From NCBI GenBank assembly GCA_029194535.1, contig JARFXR010000001.1, positions 744,001-808,000 of the forward strand: 64,000 nt of DNA, given 5' to 3'. Shown here in pieces: positions 8,869 to 17,861 of the stretch; the first letter of the stretch is position 1, and every line of letters starts with the position of its first letter. The notes under the pieces were generated by a model. The model was given only the letters and a program-made list of their open reading frames with translations. It ran no database searches and was not told the origin of the DNA. Made by a program: the position numbers and the translations under genes. The stretch comes from Nitrospira sp. GTDB lineage: Bacteria > Nitrospirota > Nitrospiria > Nitrospirales > Nitrospiraceae.

Positions 8869-9516
8869 ATGCGACAGCTGCGCTGGGGTGCGGGGTTCAG
8901 TCTGGCCGGGCTGCTGACGGTACTTGGTTGGACCCTGAGTGCCGCGGAACCCTCCTTTGAAACCACCGCCCGCTACATTCTGGATGTCGTCAAGGCCTTC
9001 CGCACCGCCTACGTGCTCCAAGTCGTCGAACATACGAAGGGGAGCGGCCTTACGCCGCAGGAGGACTGGGAGAAGAATGCCCATCTCCTACCTCTTCCGG
9101 CCCAATTCGTAAAAGGGGCGGCGGATCAAGTCGACGGATTCGAGATCGGGCTCATCGGCTTGGCACCGTTGAATCCCGCCAACCGCCCCAAGACGGCTGC
9201 GGAGGCGGATGCGTTGATTCAGTTGGAGAAGAACCGGGAGCGGCGATTCGTCGGTTTCGTGGACGGCGACCAGTTCAAAGCCCTCTCGGCCGACTTGGCC
9301 TTGGTCCAGTCCTGCGTCGATTGCCACAATCGGCATCCTCGTTCGTCGCGCAGGAACTTTCAGCGCTGGGACGTTATGGGCGCCCTCGTTGTCCGCCTCA
9401 AGCGCGATGTGGGCACGGAAAGTTTCCCGCTTCCGGCGGAACCGCCGAAGCGGGTGCCGGGCACGCTCGAGCGGATGACCCCCCCACCGACATCCGCACC
9501 TCCGTGGGTTCGGTGA
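8869..9516 (+). CDS. Tll0287-like (DUF3365) exported protein with CxxCH haem site
   Basis: About 215 residues. ATG 8869 starts a signal peptide (RWGAGFSLAGLLTVLGWTLSAA); a TTG 17 codons earlier is an alternative. The mature part has the DUF3365 pattern: an N-terminal helix, LPLPAQF, a GLIGLAPLNP block followed by a PAS-like middle, and SCVDCHNRHP, a single CxxCH site for covalent haem c. The C-terminal tail is Pro-rich. Tll0287-type proteins are proposed haem sensors. A second family member is encoded at 34464-35057 beside two histidine kinases. Confidence 0.85.
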   Translation: MRQLRWGAGFSLAGLLTVLGWTLSAAEPSFETTARYILDVVKAFRTAYVLQVVEHTKGSGLTPQEDWEKNAHLLPLPAQFVKGAADQVDGFEIGLIGLAPLNPANRPKTAAEADALIQLEKNRERRFVGFVDGDQFKALSADLALVQSCVDCHNRHPRSSRRNFQRWDVMGALVVRLKRDVGTESFPLPAEPPKRVPGTLERMTPPPTSAPPWVR

Positions 9517-9520
9517 CCGC

Positions 9521-9910
9521 ATGCCGCGTTTGATCAACCGGCTGCTGGTGCTGATAGGTCTGCTGCTCAGCCTGCCGGCCATCGGTACGGCACAGAGCAC
9601 CTCCCCGTCTTTGAACGGCACGCAGAGCATCGTCCCGCTGTCTCAACAGGCGGCGACATTGTCCGAGCCCGCGGCCGCGGCAGGAGCTGCCGGCGGGACC
9701 ACGCCGGCCCAAGTTGCGCCTGGGACCAACACCGCCGTGAGTTCCAGCATCGGCAAGTCGTTCGGCACGGTCGGGCGCGGTTTGCCCGGGTTTCCCGGCG
9801 GGCCTCCGGTCAACAGCACACCGGGCGGGGGCGACACGCCCGCCTCCTTCATACGTCCGCAGACGATTCCTCCACTGCTCTGCGATCCCGCCGTCGATAT
9901 TCCCTGTTGA
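9521..9910 (+). CDS. Hypothetical secreted low-complexity protein
   Basis: A 129-residue protein beginning four bases after the DUF3365 gene. It has a clear signal peptide (LLVLIGLLLSLPAIGTA) and a mature part rich in Ala, Gly, Pro, Ser and Thr, with a GLPGFPGGPP turn and two Cys near the end (LLCDPAVDIPC). I do not recognise a family. The close spacing suggests co-expression with the haem-site protein. It may be surface exposed. Confidence 0.6.
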   Translation: MPRLINRLLVLIGLLLSLPAIGTAQSTSPSLNGTQSIVPLSQQAATLSEPAAAAGAAGGTTPAQVAPGTNTAVSSSIGKSFGTVGRGLPGFPGGPPVNSTPGGGDTPASFIRPQTIPPLLCDPAVDIPC

Positions 9911-9926
9911 ATCCTTCTGTTCGTGA

Positions 9927-9948
9927 CTACTGTCAAATTTGACAGTAG
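9927..9948. promoter_or_regulatory. Perfect 22-bp palindrome upstream of the glucosidase gene
   Basis: The arm CTACTGTCAAA is followed directly by its reverse complement TTTGACAGTAG. There is no loop and no T-run, so it fits a dimeric repressor or activator site better than a terminator. It lies 110 bases before the glucosidase ATG and 17 bases after the preceding stop codon. Confidence 0.55.
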
Positions 9949-10057
9949 GCCGTCGTAATCGTTCGCTGTATAACGTGGCTGGGCCATCGGCCCGGCCGGC
10001 AGCGCCGGTCCTGAGGGATGTGTCCGATCGCGTGGAGGATGCGATGTGGAGGATGCC

Positions 10058-12832
10058 ATGACGGAGGAACACGGTCGTCTGGAGGCGGCTCGCAAGGATA
10101 CGGTTGTCTGGCGACGGTGGGGTCCGTACCTGAGCGAGCGGCAATGGGGGACGGTTCGCGAGGACTACAGCGAAAACGGGAACGCCTGGGACTATTTCAC
10201 CCACGACCAGGCGCGCTCCCGGGCCTACCGCTGGGGAGAAGACGGCCTGGGGGGAATCTCCGACGACAAGCAGCGGCTCTGCTTCGCCCTGGCGTTCTGG
10301 AACGGTCGCGACTCGATCCTCAAAGAACGCTTGTTCGGCCTGACCAACAGCGAAGGCAACCACGGCGAAGACGTCAAGGAATACTACTTCTACCTCGACA
10401 GCACGCCGACCCATTCGTACATGAAATACCTCTACAAGTACCCGCAGGCGGCCTATCCCTACGAAGATTTGGTCAAGACGAACCGCGCACGCACAAGAGA
10501 AGAGCAGGAGTACGAACTCTTGGACACGGGCGTCTTCGACCAAGACCGGTATTTCGATATTTTTGTCGAGTATGCCAAGGCCTCGCCTGAAGACATCTTG
10601 ATCGCCGTCACGGCGCACAACCGGGGCAAGGAGGCCGCCTCCCTGCACCTGTTGCCGACGCTGTGGTTCCGGAATACCTGGCACCACGCTCCCGGCCAAG
10701 ACAAGCCGAGCCTGAGCCAAGGCCTCGAGCCGAAGGGGATGGCGGTCATCACCGCCGAGCATCCGGAATTGGGCCGCCGGTACCTTTGGTGCGAAGGCGA
10801 CATTCCTCTGTTGTTTACCGAGAACGACACCAACACCGAACGCTTGTTCAATCAGCCCAACGCGAGCCCCTACGTCAAAGACGGGATCAATCAGTACGTG
10901 GTGCAAGGGCGGCAGCAGGCGGTCAACCCGATGCGCACGGGAACGAAGGCCGCGGCGCATTACCGCCTGACCATTCCCGGGGGGGAGAGCCAGACCATCC
11001 GGTTGCGCTTGACCATGTCGGCGCCTCTCGAAGAGAGCAGCGACGCTCGCAAGGACCTATTCGGAAACGCCTTCGACCGCGTGATAAGCGAGCGCCGGCG
11101 TGAAGCGGACGAGTTCTACGCCTCGATCACTCCTCCTACGGCCGGCGAGGACGCCGCACGGGTCATGCGCCAGGCATTGGCAGGGATGCTCTGGAGCAAA
11201 CAGTACTATTATTTCGACCTGGACCAATGGATCAAGGAGCATGAAGCGAACGCGGGAGCAGCGGTCAAAGCGTTGCACCTACGCAATCGCCAATGGATCC
11301 ATATGGTCAACGACGACGTCATTTCCATGCCCGACAAGTGGGAGTACCCGTGGTATGCGGCATGGGACTTGGCCTTCCACACGGTCGCCTTGGCCATCGT
11401 CGACGTCGATTTCGCGAAGAGACAGCTCGAGTTGATGCTGCACGAAGTGTATCTGCATCCGAACGGCCAGATTCCTGCCTACGAATGGAACTTCGGCGAC
11501 GTCAACCCGCCCGTCCACGCCTGGGCCACCATGTTCGTCTATACGCTTGAGAAGCAGCGGCGCGGCGAAGGCGACATCGCGTTTCTGAAGGAAGCGTTCC
11601 AGAAGCTCTTGCTGAACTTTACGTGGTGGGTCAACCGCAAGGATCCAAGCGGGCGCAACGTCTTTGAAGGGGGGTTTCTTGGGCTGGACAACATCGGCGT
11701 GTTCGACCGCAGTGCCCCGCTGCCGACCGGTGGGAGTTTGGAGCAGGCCGACGGTACCGCCTGGATGGCCCTGTTCAGCCAGAACATGCTGCAGATCACC
11801 CTTGAACTGGCCTCCCATGATCCCGTGTACGAGGGGATGATCGGAAAATTCGTCGAGCATTTCTTCAGAATCGCGTCCTCCATGGACCGAGTCGGCGATA
11901 ATCAGGATGAGATGTGGGATGAAGAGGACGGCTTCTTCTACGACCTGCTGCGCCTCCCTGACGGCGACGCGATGCGGCTCAAGGTCCGGTCGCTCGTAGG
12001 ACTGCTGCCGCTGTGCGCGACGACCATCATCCCCGACGAATGCATTGTTCGGTTCCCGAATGCCACCGCGTATGCCCGGCGTTTTGTCAGTCGCAATGCC
12101 CAGCTGACCAAAACAATCGCCCCGCCGGACAAACGCGGCGTCAAAGATCGACGACTGCTCGCCATCCTGAACGAAACGAAGTTGCGCCGGGTGTTGACCC
12201 GGATGCTCGATGAGGATCGGTTCTTGAGTCCTTACGGGATTCGCTCGCTGTCCCGCCATCATCTCGAGCATCCGTTTATCTTTCAGGTGCACGGCGAAGA
12301 GTACCGCGTACAGTACTTGCCGGCTGAATCCAACACGGGGATGTTCGGGGGCAACTCGAATTGGCGCGGTCCCATTTGGATGCCGGTCAATCTCCTGATC
12401 ATTCGCGCCCTGCTGATGTCTCATCTGTTCTACGGAGACGACTTCAAAGTCGAGTGTCCGACCGGATCCGGCAAGCAGATGAATCTGTTCGAGGTGGCGT
12501 GTGAATTGGCGAAGCGCCTCACGGCCATCTTCTTGCGGGACACACAGGGCCGCCGTCCGGTCTATGGAGGATCGAAGGCGTTCCAGACCGATCCGCATTG
12601 GCGGGATCACGTCTTGTTTTATGAGTATTTCCACGGCGACAATGGCGCGGGGCTCGGGGCCAGTCATCAGACCGGCTGGTCAGGTCTGGCGGGAGCCTTG
12701 ATTTTCATGTTCGGACATCTGTCCGAACGGGAATGGCTTGAGAACGGCTTGGTCGTGGGGGTGACGCGTAAGGAGCCGGAGCCCTCGGCCGGGCCGGTTC
12801 CCTCGCCGACACAGGCGAAGGTGACGACATAG
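10058..12832 (+). CDS. Large glucosidase of the GH63/MGH1-like type
   Basis: About 924 residues; TGGAGG at 10046-10051 fits ATG 10058. The protein matches the large bacterial glucosidase family with a GH63-like (alpha/alpha)6 barrel in the C-terminal half. The N-terminus reads WRRWGPYLSERQWGTVREDYS, followed by a beta-rich region with FWNGRDSILKERLFGLTN. The barrel region carries WEYPWYAAWDLAFH, EVYLHPNGQIPAYEWNFGD, WDEEDGFFYD and NWRGPIWMPVN, where catalytic acids are expected. No signal peptide is seen, so it is probably cytosolic and may process trehalose, glycogen-like or glucosylated solutes. The substrate cannot be fixed from sequence. Confidence 0.88.
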   Translation: MTEEHGRLEAARKDTVVWRRWGPYLSERQWGTVREDYSENGNAWDYFTHDQARSRAYRWGEDGLGGISDDKQRLCFALAFWNGRDSILKERLFGLTNSEGNHGEDVKEYYFYLDSTPTHSYMKYLYKYPQAAYPYEDLVKTNRARTREEQEYELLDTGVFDQDRYFDIFVEYAKASPEDILIAVTAHNRGKEAASLHLLPTLWFRNTWHHAPGQDKPSLSQGLEPKGMAVITAEHPELGRRYLWCEGDIPLLFTENDTNTERLFNQPNASPYVKDGINQYVVQGRQQAVNPMRTGTKAAAHYRLTIPGGESQTIRLRLTMSAPLEESSDARKDLFGNAFDRVISERRREADEFYASITPPTAGEDAARVMRQALAGMLWSKQYYYFDLDQWIKEHEANAGAAVKALHLRNRQWIHMVNDDVISMPDKWEYPWYAAWDLAFHTVALAIVDVDFAKRQLELMLHEVYLHPNGQIPAYEWNFGDVNPPVHAWATMFVYTLEKQRRGEGDIAFLKEAFQKLLLNFTWWVNRKDPSGRNVFEGGFLGLDNIGVFDRSAPLPTGGSLEQADGTAWMALFSQNMLQITLELASHDPVYEGMIGKFVEHFFRIASSMDRVGDNQDEMWDEEDGFFYDLLRLPDGDAMRLKVRSLVGLLPLCATTIIPDECIVRFPNATAYARRFVSRNAQLTKTIAPPDKRGVKDRRLLAILNETKLRRVLTRMLDEDRFLSPYGIRSLSRHHLEHPFIFQVHGEEYRVQYLPAESNTGMFGGNSNWRGPIWMPVNLLIIRALLMSHLFYGDDFKVECPTGSGKQMNLFEVACELAKRLTAIFLRDTQGRRPVYGGSKAFQTDPHWRDHVLFYEYFHGDNGAGLGASHQTGWSGLAGALIFMFGHLSEREWLENGLVVGVTRKEPEPSAGPVPSPTQAKVTT

Positions 12833-12951
12833 GTCGTCGCGACGGGCGGGCGGCAGGGGTCGGACTCGCAGCAGAGTTAAGAGGTCATATCATCGTCGCC
12901 GGCATCTCCGACATTGAGGGTATGGCCGGCAAATGTGAAAGGAGGCATCGT

Positions 12952-13383
12952 ATGCACCGTTCCATCGTTCTCACGGGATTCTTGGTCTGTGCGTTTCTCG
13001 TCGGATCCGGCTGCTCCGGCATAGAGACGAAAGGAGTCACGGACCCATTGGTGAAGATCCTCACGCACCAATTGGATGTGACGGCCAATCAAGCCAAGGG
13101 AGGGCTGGGATCCACCCTGACGCTGGCGAAAGAAAAGCTCACGGCTCCGGACTTCGAGACGTTGACCAAGTATGTCCCCGGAACAGAGACCTACATGAAG
13201 GCGGCCAAGGATCTCGGGGCCGTCACCGGGCCGATCAACGATCGGGCCGGCTTGGAGGCCGCGTACTCCAAGCTCGGTATGAGTTGGGACAAGGTGGGAA
13301 AGTTCTCGAAAGTGTTGTCCGACTTTGTCGGCTCGGCGGGAGGCGAACAGGCTCAGGGCTTCTTGACCAGCATGATGAAGTGA
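12952..13383 (+). CDS. DUF2780-family lipoprotein
   Basis: 143 residues starting at an ATG with an ideal ribosome site (AAAGGAGG at 12938-12945). The N-terminal hydrophobic segment ends in a lipobox-like VGSGC, so the mature protein is probably lipid-anchored. The rest is helical and resembles DUF2780 (VcgC/VcgE): LTHQLDVTANQAKGGLGSTL, LTAPDFETL and a C-terminal VLSDFV helix. Function is unknown. A stem-loop follows the stop, suggesting a single-gene transcript. Confidence 0.8.
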   Translation: MHRSIVLTGFLVCAFLVGSGCSGIETKGVTDPLVKILTHQLDVTANQAKGGLGSTLTLAKEKLTAPDFETLTKYVPGTETYMKAAKDLGAVTGPINDRAGLEAAYSKLGMSWDKVGKFSKVLSDFVGSAGGEQAQGFLTSMMK

Positions 13384-13396
13384 TGCCGAACGCGTA

Positions 13397-13434
13397 AAGC
13401 CCGGCGGTACCGGCTTGTCCGCGCCGCCGGGCTT
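13397..13434 (+). terminator. Stem-loop terminator after the DUF2780 lipoprotein gene
   Basis: The arm AAGCCCGGCGG (13397-13407) is perfectly complementary to CCGCCGGGCTT (13424-13434), giving an 11-bp GC-rich stem with a 16-base loop. The tail after it (CTCAT) has few Ts, so termination may be only partial. Confidence 0.65.
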
Positions 13435-13469
13435 CTCATACTGCGGAGCGACACGAGAGGAGTCGCCAC

Positions 13470-13967
13470 ATGGCACGAATGCGAACCGGATGGCTCATGT
13501 GCTGGTTGCTCACGTCGCTCCTGGCGTCGGGCTGCGCCACGGTGCCGCGCGACATCGAGCCTCCCAAAATCAGCATCGCCAACATCGCGCCCAAGGACCT
13601 CGCCCTCTTTGAGCAGCGGTTCGATGTCCAGCTGCGGATTCAGAACCCCAACGACAAAGAGCTGGGCATCAACGGACTGCGGTGTGACATCGAACTCAAC
13701 GGCAAGGAGTTCGGCAACGGCATGTCGGGTGAGCGCGTCACGGTGCCGCGGTTCGGGTCCGAAGTCGTCAACGTCGAAGTCATTACAAGCCTGGGAAGCT
13801 TTTTGCGCCAGGTCCAGAACCTTGGGAGTGCTGGAGGTTCAGCCGAGAACAAGTTCACCTACCGGCTCAAGGGGACCGCCTTCGTCGACTCTCCAAGCAG
13901 CTTCAAATTGCCGTTCGACGAGAAAGGAGAAGTCGAGTTGCCGCTTGGGTCGGCGCCTCAGAATTAG
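13470..13967 (+). CDS. LEA type 2 (WHy-domain) lipoprotein
   Basis: 165 residues. The N-terminus is a lipoprotein signal (WLLTSLLASGC), so the protein is probably attached to a membrane. The mature part has the immunoglobulin-like LEA14/WHy pattern: PKISIANIAPKDLALFEQRF, IRIQNPND-type strand (here LRIQNPNDKEL), GLRCDIELNGKEFGNG and VTVPRFGSEVV. Members of this family are linked with desiccation or hydration stress, mostly by analogy. It lies 15 bases before the MscS gene and may share its transcript. Confidence 0.85.
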   Translation: MARMRTGWLMCWLLTSLLASGCATVPRDIEPPKISIANIAPKDLALFEQRFDVQLRIQNPNDKELGINGLRCDIELNGKEFGNGMSGERVTVPRFGSEVVNVEVITSLGSFLRQVQNLGSAGGSAENKFTYRLKGTAFVDSPSSFKLPFDEKGEVELPLGSAPQN

Positions 13968-13982
13968 GGGAGTAGACCGACT

Positions 13983-15662
13983 ATGACTGTGAGAGCTGCG
14001 CGCTTCGCCTGCGTCGCCCTGCTCGCCTGTCCAACTTTGGCGACGCCGGCCACATCCAACGTTTCCCATCCTTCCGCCGCATTCGATCTCGATGCCACCC
14101 CGGCGCAGACGGTCTCGACAGTCTCAATGGACGGGGAAGTCCTGTTCCGCGTCCACGGGGTGACCGCGTACCCGGCCGATCGCCGCGCCCACAACATCAT
14201 GGCCCGCATGCATGCGATCGCGGCGGATCCTTTGATTCAGCCCCATGCGATCCACATCGAAGAGACGGAAGACCGCTCGACGATTCTTGCCGGAGACCGC
14301 TTCGTGATGAGTGTCTTCGACGGCGATGCGAAGCTCGAAGGCGTCGCACGGCAGATCCTTGCGGAGAATATTCGCGCCCGAGTCGCCGACGCCGTCGTCG
14401 CGTATCGGCATGAACGGAGCTCTCGGGTCCTACTGATCGACACCGCGTACGCCGGGGTGGCGACGATCATCCTCGTCGGCGTCGTGCTGGCCCTCCGCCG
14501 GGGATTCCGATGGTTCGACGCGGCGGCAGAACGCCGCTTCCGGGCTCGGATCGAAGGGCTGGAGGCCCAATCGTTCCAGCTCGTGCAGGCCAGGCGCGTG
14601 CGCACCCTCCTGCACAGGGCGGTCGATGCGGTCCGCATCGGAACGTTAGTCGTCCTCGGCTATGTGTATTTGAACCTTGTCCTCGGGTTATATCCCTGGA
14701 CGAGGCCCCTGGCGCTGCGGCTCTTTGCCATCTTGCTGGAACCGCTCCGGACCATGGGGGCGGCCTTCGTCGACACGTTGCCGAACCTGATCTTCCTCGC
14801 CATTTTGATCGCCGTATTCCGCTACGGACTCAAGGTGGTGAGGCTGTTCTTCACCGGCGTCGACCACGGCACCGTGACTCTTTCGGGGTTCGAGCGCGAA
14901 TGGGCCATGCCGACCTATCGAATCGTCCGGCTGCTGATGATCATCTTTGTCCTTGTGGTTGCCTATCCCTACATTCCCGGGTCACAGTCCGAAGCCTTCA
15001 AAGGCATCTCGATCTTTCTGGGCGTCATCGTGTCGCTCGGCTCTTCATCGTTCATCGCCAACATGATCGCCGGCTATACGATGACCTACCGGCGGGCGTA
15101 CCGGCTCGGGGACAAGATCAAAGTCGGAGATATTGAGGGAGAGGTGGTGGAGATGCGGCTGATGGTCACGCATTTGCGGACGCCCAAGAACGAAGAAATC
15201 GTCGTGCCGAACTCCTTGATCCTGAACAGTCATGTGATCAACTACAACACCCTCGCCAAGTCGCACGGACTGATCCTGCACACGACCGTGGGCATCGGGT
15301 ACGAAGTCCCCTGGCGACAGGTCGAAGCGATCCTGCGCATGGCGGCGGAGCGCACCCCAGGCCTGCTCAAAGCCCCGCCACCCTTCGTACTCCAAAAAGC
15401 GCTGGGCGATTTCGCCGTGACCTACGAACTGAACGTCTACTGCGACAACCCGCAGGCGAGGGGGTTGGTGTACACGACGTTGCACCAGAATATTCTGGAC
15501 CTCTTCAACGAACACGGCATCCAGCTCATGACTCCCGCCTACGACGGCGATCCGGATTCTCCGAAAGTCGTGCCGAAAGACCGATGGTTCGACCCGCCGG
15601 CGAAGGCTCCGGCGCAGCCGGGATCGAGGGAAGAAACCCCTCGCGTCTCTCATCCAGCCTGA
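13983..15662 (+). CDS. MscS-family mechanosensitive ion channel
   Basis: 559 residues. A signal peptide and a periplasmic domain of about 140 residues precede five hydrophobic helices. The conserved MscS pore and beta domain follow: LGVIVSLGSSSFIANMIAGY, RAYRLGDKIKVGDIEGEVVEM and TPKNEEIVVPNSLIL. A C-terminal alpha/beta domain is followed by a Pro-rich tail. The long periplasmic N-terminus places it among larger MscS homologues. It would open under membrane tension to release solutes after hypo-osmotic shock, which fits the neighbouring LEA-type protein. Confidence 0.9.
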   Translation: MTVRAARFACVALLACPTLATPATSNVSHPSAAFDLDATPAQTVSTVSMDGEVLFRVHGVTAYPADRRAHNIMARMHAIAADPLIQPHAIHIEETEDRSTILAGDRFVMSVFDGDAKLEGVARQILAENIRARVADAVVAYRHERSSRVLLIDTAYAGVATIILVGVVLALRRGFRWFDAAAERRFRARIEGLEAQSFQLVQARRVRTLLHRAVDAVRIGTLVVLGYVYLNLVLGLYPWTRPLALRLFAILLEPLRTMGAAFVDTLPNLIFLAILIAVFRYGLKVVRLFFTGVDHGTVTLSGFEREWAMPTYRIVRLLMIIFVLVVAYPYIPGSQSEAFKGISIFLGVIVSLGSSSFIANMIAGYTMTYRRAYRLGDKIKVGDIEGEVVEMRLMVTHLRTPKNEEIVVPNSLILNSHVINYNTLAKSHGLILHTTVGIGYEVPWRQVEAILRMAAERTPGLLKAPPPFVLQKALGDFAVTYELNVYCDNPQARGLVYTTLHQNILDLFNEHGIQLMTPAYDGDPDSPKVVPKDRWFDPPAKAPAQPGSREETPRVSHPA

Positions 15663-15896
15663 CCAAGCAACGACCCACCCGATCTATCCACCGACCGACG
15701 CTCAAGGAGGCGCGGCCGTGCCACGCGTCAGACAGTCGTCGGCGCAACCTGATCCGACACGGGGATACGGCCAGACTGGAAATACACGTATTTCCGTACA
15801 GATATTTCTTGCCATCCATTCTGTCCCGGTGTATACGAAGGCTTCCTTACGATCGCGTGCGATCTCCGGAGGACGCGATTCGATTGCACATGGGTC
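15663..15896. other. Intergenic region with an 18-bp palindrome
   Basis: About 230 bases between the MscS gene and the transposase element. It contains GGAAATAC AC GTATTTCC (15778-15795), a near-perfect palindrome that could be an operator. No gene is supported. If the downstream Gly-rich gene once began here, its 5' end has been lost: no signal-peptide coding is visible. Confidence 0.45.
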
Positions 15897-15922
15897 GGAT
15901 AAAAGGGGTCGGGAGTCTTTTC

Positions 15923-15951
15923 TTGACATGAGTGTCGGCGTACAGTATAAC
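15923..15951 (+). promoter_or_regulatory. Consensus promoter of the copy 1 transposase (leaderless)
   Basis: TTGACA (15923-15928) and TATAAC (15946-15951) are separated by exactly 17 bases. The transposase ATG is at 15957, five bases after the -10 box, where transcription would be expected to start. No ribosome site is present, so the mRNA should be leaderless. Confidence 0.75.
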
Positions 15952-15956
15952 TCCGC

Positions 15957-16628
15957 ATGCCGCGCCGCCCTCGTCTTGCTGCTGGTGATCTTGCCTATCA
16001 TGTGTTGAATCGCCGTGTCGGACGCTTGTCGTTGTTCCAGAAGCCCGCCGACTATGCTGCGTTCGAGAAGATTTTGGCCGACGCCCATGCGGCCACTCGC
16101 CTGCGCATTTCAGCCTATTGCCTGATGCCGAATCATTGGCATCTGCTGGTGTGGCCCCGACGAGATGGAGAGCTCTCCGAAGTCCTTCGGTGGATCACCG
16201 TGACACACACCCAACGCTGGCATGCCCATCACAAGACGGCTGGAACAGGGCCGGTCTATCAAGGCCGCTTTAAGTCGTTTCCGGTGCAAACGGACGAGCA
16301 CTTTCTCACAGTCGCCCGTTATGTGGAGCGCAATGCGCTCCGTGCCAAGTTGGTAGACCGAGCTCAAGAGTGGCAGTGGGGGAGTCTCTGGCGTCGCGCA
16401 CAAAGCGATCGAACACTCAGTGCGTGGCTGAGCGACTGGCCGATTGATGTCCCGCGCGATTGGATCGCACGGGTGAATCGCGCGCAAGGCGTCGCGGAGT
16501 TGGACGCGATTCGGACGAGTGTGCAACGCGGACGGCCGTTTGGCGACGAGAGTTGGGTGCGACGGATGGCGAAGCGCTTCGGGATGGAATCCACGCTGCG
16601 CCCACGGGGCCGACCGAAGGGTACGTGA
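15957..16628 (+). CDS. REP-associated tyrosine transposase (Y1/IS200-like), copy 1
   Basis: 223 residues of the Y1_Tnp/TnpA-REP family, which cut and rejoin single-stranded DNA hairpins with a catalytic tyrosine. Visible motifs are YHVLNRRVGR near the start, the metal-binding HWHLLVWP (HUH motif) near residue 62, GPVYQGRFKSFPVQTDEHFLTVARYVERNALRA with the candidate catalytic Tyr near residue 122, and the usual EWQWGSLWRR block. The C-terminus is basic (RPRGRPKGT). The copy at 27076-27747 encodes an identical protein. Confidence 0.93.
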   Translation: MPRRPRLAAGDLAYHVLNRRVGRLSLFQKPADYAAFEKILADAHAATRLRISAYCLMPNHWHLLVWPRRDGELSEVLRWITVTHTQRWHAHHKTAGTGPVYQGRFKSFPVQTDEHFLTVARYVERNALRAKLVDRAQEWQWGSLWRRAQSDRTLSAWLSDWPIDVPRDWIARVNRAQGVAELDAIRTSVQRGRPFGDESWVRRMAKRFGMESTLRPRGRPKGT

Positions 16629-16661
16629 ACAAAGACTCCCGACCCCTTTTCTTTGCGTTCA

Positions 16662-17861
16662 ATGCTTGCAACCGGTGACGTCGTCATTGCCGGCGTGCTG
16701 AACCTGAACGGTGTCAGCGGGATGTTACAGGACTTTACCCCATCGGCGCCGCCCGTCAATCCTGGGGGCTCAGGGGGGCCGGGAGGGTTTCGGGGCGGCC
16801 AAAGCGGTATGAAGGGCCTGACCAACAATGCGGCATCCGGTGGTCAGGGTCCCGGCGGTGGCAATCCCGGCGTCGATGGAACGACCGTACAGGGAGGAAC
16901 CTACGGCGCACCGGCGACATTCGTTTCGCTTATTCCACTCTTTGGTGGCTCCGGCGGAGGTGGGACGAACGGAGGAATCGGTGGAAGTCCTCCCGGTCCC
17001 TTTACCGGCGGCTCCGGCGGTGGCGGCGGCGGAGCGATCGTGCTCTCGTCCACGACCAAGATCACGGTCACAGGCTCCATTACGGCGAATGGCGGCGGTC
17101 AAAATTTTTGCGCTCCGAGTGGCATTGGAAATGGGAGTGGAGGAGCCATCCGTCTCGTGGCTCCGGAAGTGACGGCCCCTGGTACGATCCAGGCCCTCGG
17201 CTTGGGCGCGTGCATCCCCAGCGGCCCCGGTCGTATTCGAATTGAAACCGTCGTGCCCGGTCCCATCGCCCCGACGAATCCGACGGCGTCCATCGTCAAT
17301 GTCCTCGGTCCCATCACCGCAAACAGCGTTCCTGCACTGATCAATCTTCCCACGCTCACCATCACGTCAGTCGGTGGAGTGGCACCGCCGCCGACCCCTG
17401 GCGGCTCCTACACGACCGCGGATGTGATTCTGCCGGGGACCGCGACCAATCCTGTGCCAGTGACTCTCACGGCGACGAATACGCCGGTGCCGACGTCCTA
17501 TACCGTCAAGATGATTCCGCAGTTCGCCGCGCCTGTATCGACGACGGTGAACAGCAGCGGCTCCTTCGCGATGTCGACAGCCACGGCCAACGTCACCTTC
17601 CCTAACGGGTGGATCAGTGCGCTCCAGGTCTTCGCCGGCTTTACACTGACGGCGGCACTCGCGCCGATCATCGACGGGGAGCCGGCTGAGCAGGTCTTGA
17701 TCGCGGCGGGCTTCGGTGAGTCCTCATCGCTCACGCTCGTGACCAAGTCGGGGAAAGAAATCCCGGTCTCGCGGTTGTCGTACGACGATCAGGTGAAAGT
17801 GGCCGCCGCTCTTCACGAGCTTCAGGCTCGGACGCAGGGATCGAAGGAGGCGGCGAGGTGA
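16662..17861 (+). pseudogene. Gly-rich secreted-type protein truncated at its 5' end by the transposon
   Basis: The frame is open from inside the transposon (TTG at 16653) and the first ATG (16662) lies four bases beyond the element's end. It encodes about 399 residues starting directly with LATGDVVIAGVLNLNG, a repeat pattern normally found well inside exported Gly-rich proteins after a signal peptide. A Gly/Pro-rich region and a beta-rich C-terminal domain follow. No signal peptide remains, so the 5' part was most likely removed by the insertion. Its TGA overlaps the GTG start of the Rhs gene by four bases, implying translational coupling and a shared surface or secretion role. The reading frame itself is intact. 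Confidence 0.65.

Larger units (their letters stand above)
15897..16658 (+). mobile_element. REP-associated tyrosine transposase element, copy 1
   Basis: A 762-base segment that recurs, apparently identical, at 27016-27777. It is bounded by a 20-base inverted repeat (AAAAGGGGTCGGGAGTCTTT at 15901-15920, complementary to 16631-16650). The outermost bases AAAAG/CTTTT within each end can also form a small hairpin, as in REP sequences. It carries a promoter and one transposase gene. No target duplication is obvious, as expected for Y1 single-strand transposition. Confidence 0.85.

Noticed and set aside
9398-10960. 520-codon open frame on the minus strand opposite the glucosidase
   Set aside because: Antisense shadow of a high-GC gene; no motifs, composition rich in Arg/Val as expected for an opposite-strand frame.
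11279-12667. 462-codon minus-strand frame inside the glucosidase gene
   Set aside because: Opposite-strand shadow; the plus-strand protein is well supported over its full length.
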